From assembly GCA_964506785.1 (NCBI GenBank), contig CAZDME010000066.1, forward strand, positions 1-6,585: a stretch of 6,585 bases of DNA. The letters are read 5' to 3'. This DNA comes from CAZDME01 sp964506785 [NCBI: uncultured bacterium]. GTDB taxonomy: Bacteria > CAZDME01 > JAYEMH01. Position 1 is the first letter of the stretch. Every line of letters begins with the position of its first letter. The notes beneath the pieces were generated by a model, which saw only the letters and a list, made by a program, of their open reading frames with translations, was not told the origin of the DNA and did no database searches. Of this stretch, positions 5,592-6,585 are shown one piece after another. The translations under genes and the position numbers were made by a program.

Positions 5592-6482
5592 TCATGTCTT
5601 TATTGCTTTAAAAAACCATTCATTTTCTTTATATTTCCGATATTTCAAGTCTCTGAAAAGGCCTTCAAATAATCCCTGGATTTCTTCATAAGTAAAAAGG
5701 AAATCTGGTATATACCGTAGCCTTCTAATAATACGCCTGCCCAGAGTTGCAAAATCTCCTTTTAATACATCTTTACTTCCTTTCCCAAGATACTGGGAAA
5801 TTTTAGGTTTTTCTTTATATTTTTCCTCGAAGCAATAAGTAGCTAAAATTATCTTCCCCCCTTTTTTTAAAACCCTGTGGGCTTCTTTGAAAACATCATG
5901 GGGAGAATTAACATGGTCTAAAGCAGAGATAATTAAAACATTGTCGAAGGATTCTTCCTTAAAAGGCAAATATTCCCCAACGGCCAAAAAAAACGGAAAA
6001 GGGGTTTTAACGCAAGGAAAGATTTCTTCTAATGCAACATTAATTTTAGGATAATTAATCCAATCTTCAGGATCTACACCCCAATAATTAACGTTCCCTA
6101 AAAAATGCCGAGCTATCCCGCAAGCCGAGCCAATATCTAAAACTGAGTTTCTAATAGAGCAAAAATCATAGAAAAGATTTTCTAATGCAGGTATCGTTTG
6201 ATTAGTATTTTCTTCCGTCCATTCAGCCATAGCCCTATTAAACTGCTCTATTTTCCGCTTCCAGCTATTCCAATTATTATCTTTAACCGTTTTTTTTAAT
6301 CTTAATTCATCCGGCAGCATATTGGGGATACCTTTGACAATTGGATAGACCCGGTGGCAATCGGTGCAGCTTATTTTTCCCTCAGTGATTTTCTCCTTTT
6401 CAAAAAATGCGGATTCCAGCTTTAACGGAAAGCTTTTGCATACCGGGCAAAGCATGGTATCAAGCATATTTTTAGTTAACAT
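5592..6482 (-). CDS. SAM-dependent methyltransferase with N-terminal Trm112-like zinc ribbon
   Basis: This 296-residue two-domain protein starts with a Trm112p-like zinc ribbon: LCPVCK (11-16) and SCTDCHRVYPIVKGIPNML (38-56) provide Cys12, Cys15, Cys39 and Cys42. A linker of about 50 residues leads to a Methyltransf_11-type core: VLDIGSACGIARHFLG (114-129, motif I), GVDPE (135-139, acidic residue for SAM ribose), LAVGEYLPFKEESFDNVL (166-183) and HRVLKKGGKIILATY (202-216). Asp137 and Asp180 fit the expected positions. Such fusions occur in glycan and antibiotic clusters, so a sugar or glycan-end methyltransferase is the best inference; the substrate is not known. The start at 6482 is supported by AAAGG 10 bases upstream, which overlaps the stop of the preceding gene; Met6 and Met10 are possible alternative starts but would lose spacing and, for Met10, crowd the first Cys. 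The gene follows the upstream membrane protein by 13 bases and precedes the GT4 gene by 8. Confidence 0.88.
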   Translation of the reverse strand: MLTKNMLDTMLCPVCKSFPLKLESAFFEKEKITEGKISCTDCHRVYPIVKGIPNMLPDELRLKKTVKDNNWNSWKRKIEQFNRAMAEWTEENTNQTIPALENLFYDFCSIRNSVLDIGSACGIARHFLGNVNYWGVDPEDWINYPKINVALEEIFPCVKTPFPFFLAVGEYLPFKEESFDNVLIISALDHVNSPHDVFKEAHRVLKKGGKIILATYCFEEKYKEKPKISQYLGKGSKDVLKGDFATLGRRIIRRLRYIPDFLFTYEEIQGLFEGLFRDLKYRKYKENEWFFKAIKT

Positions 6483-6495
6483 AAACGTTTTACCT

Positions 6496-6585
6496 TTAAG
6501 TCCTTCTAAATAGTTCTTTGAATAAAATAACGTCCTCTTTGGTAATGGCCTTTAAGATAAAAAGGCCGATAGAATAAGTAATTGC
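6496..6585 (-). CDS. C-terminal end of an integral membrane protein, probable polysaccharide flippase (Wzx type)
   Basis: Translating back from the right edge gives 29 residues and a TAA stop: AITYSIGLFILKAI followed by TKEDVILFKELFRRT. A final hydrophobic helix followed by a TKED-like turn and a short amphipathic basic tail is the usual ending of polysaccharide biosynthesis/export flippases of the MOP superfamily, which move undecaprenyl-diphosphate-linked repeat units across the inner membrane. The frame, the stop 13 bases before the next gene and the shared strand make it a genuine gene end. The identity rests on a very short fragment, so another membrane protein such as a polymerase remains possible. 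Confidence 0.6.
   Translation of the reverse strand, partial: AITYSIGLFILKAITKEDVILFKELFRRT

Overview
The window is an internal slice of a bacterial cell-surface polysaccharide (O-antigen, capsule or similar glycan) biosynthesis cluster. All genes lie on the minus strand, so transcription runs from high to low coordinates. The DNA is clearly AT-rich and the proteins are rich in Lys, Ile and Phe. Several genes have recognisable Shine-Dalgarno sites, the best being AAGGAGG ahead of the cupin gene. This fits a low-GC bacterium, but I cannot place it taxonomically; an uncultivated or candidate-phylum lineage is possible, with no marker here to prove it.

In transcription order: (1) 6496-6585, the last 29 codons of a membrane protein resembling the end of a polysaccharide flippase; (2) 5592-6482, a methyltransferase with an N-terminal Trm112-like zinc ribbon; (3) 4432-5583, a complete GT4 glycosyltransferase; (4) 3465-4445, a GT2 glycosyltransferase with a C-terminal hydrophobic segment; (5) 2670-3431, a second class I SAM methyltransferase; (6) 2211-2645, a small metal-type cupin; (7) 1118-2227, a DegT-family PLP aminotransferase of the GDP-perosamine synthase type; (8) 402-1112, a GT2 enzyme of the dolichyl/polyprenyl-phosphate mannose synthase type; (9) 1-399, the N-terminal third or so of another GT4 glycosyltransferase, cut by the window edge.

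Genes are packed with junctions of 13, 8, -14, 33, 24, -17, 5 and 2 bases (negative means overlap). No stretch over 33 bases lacks a gene, and I see no internal promoter or terminator, so this looks like one operon whose promoter lies beyond the right edge.

Proposed working model (inference): the aminotransferase makes a 4-amino-4,6-dideoxyhexose nucleotide sugar, probably GDP-perosamine. The adjacent cupin and one or both methyltransferases modify that sugar or the growing glycan, the glycosyltransferases build a lipid-linked repeat unit, and the flippase exports it. The most interesting part is the methyltransferase-cupin-aminotransferase cassette (1118-3431), because this cupin is not an obvious member of the characterised sugar ketoisomerase cupins. 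No RNA genes, mobile elements, repeats or CRISPR arrays were seen.
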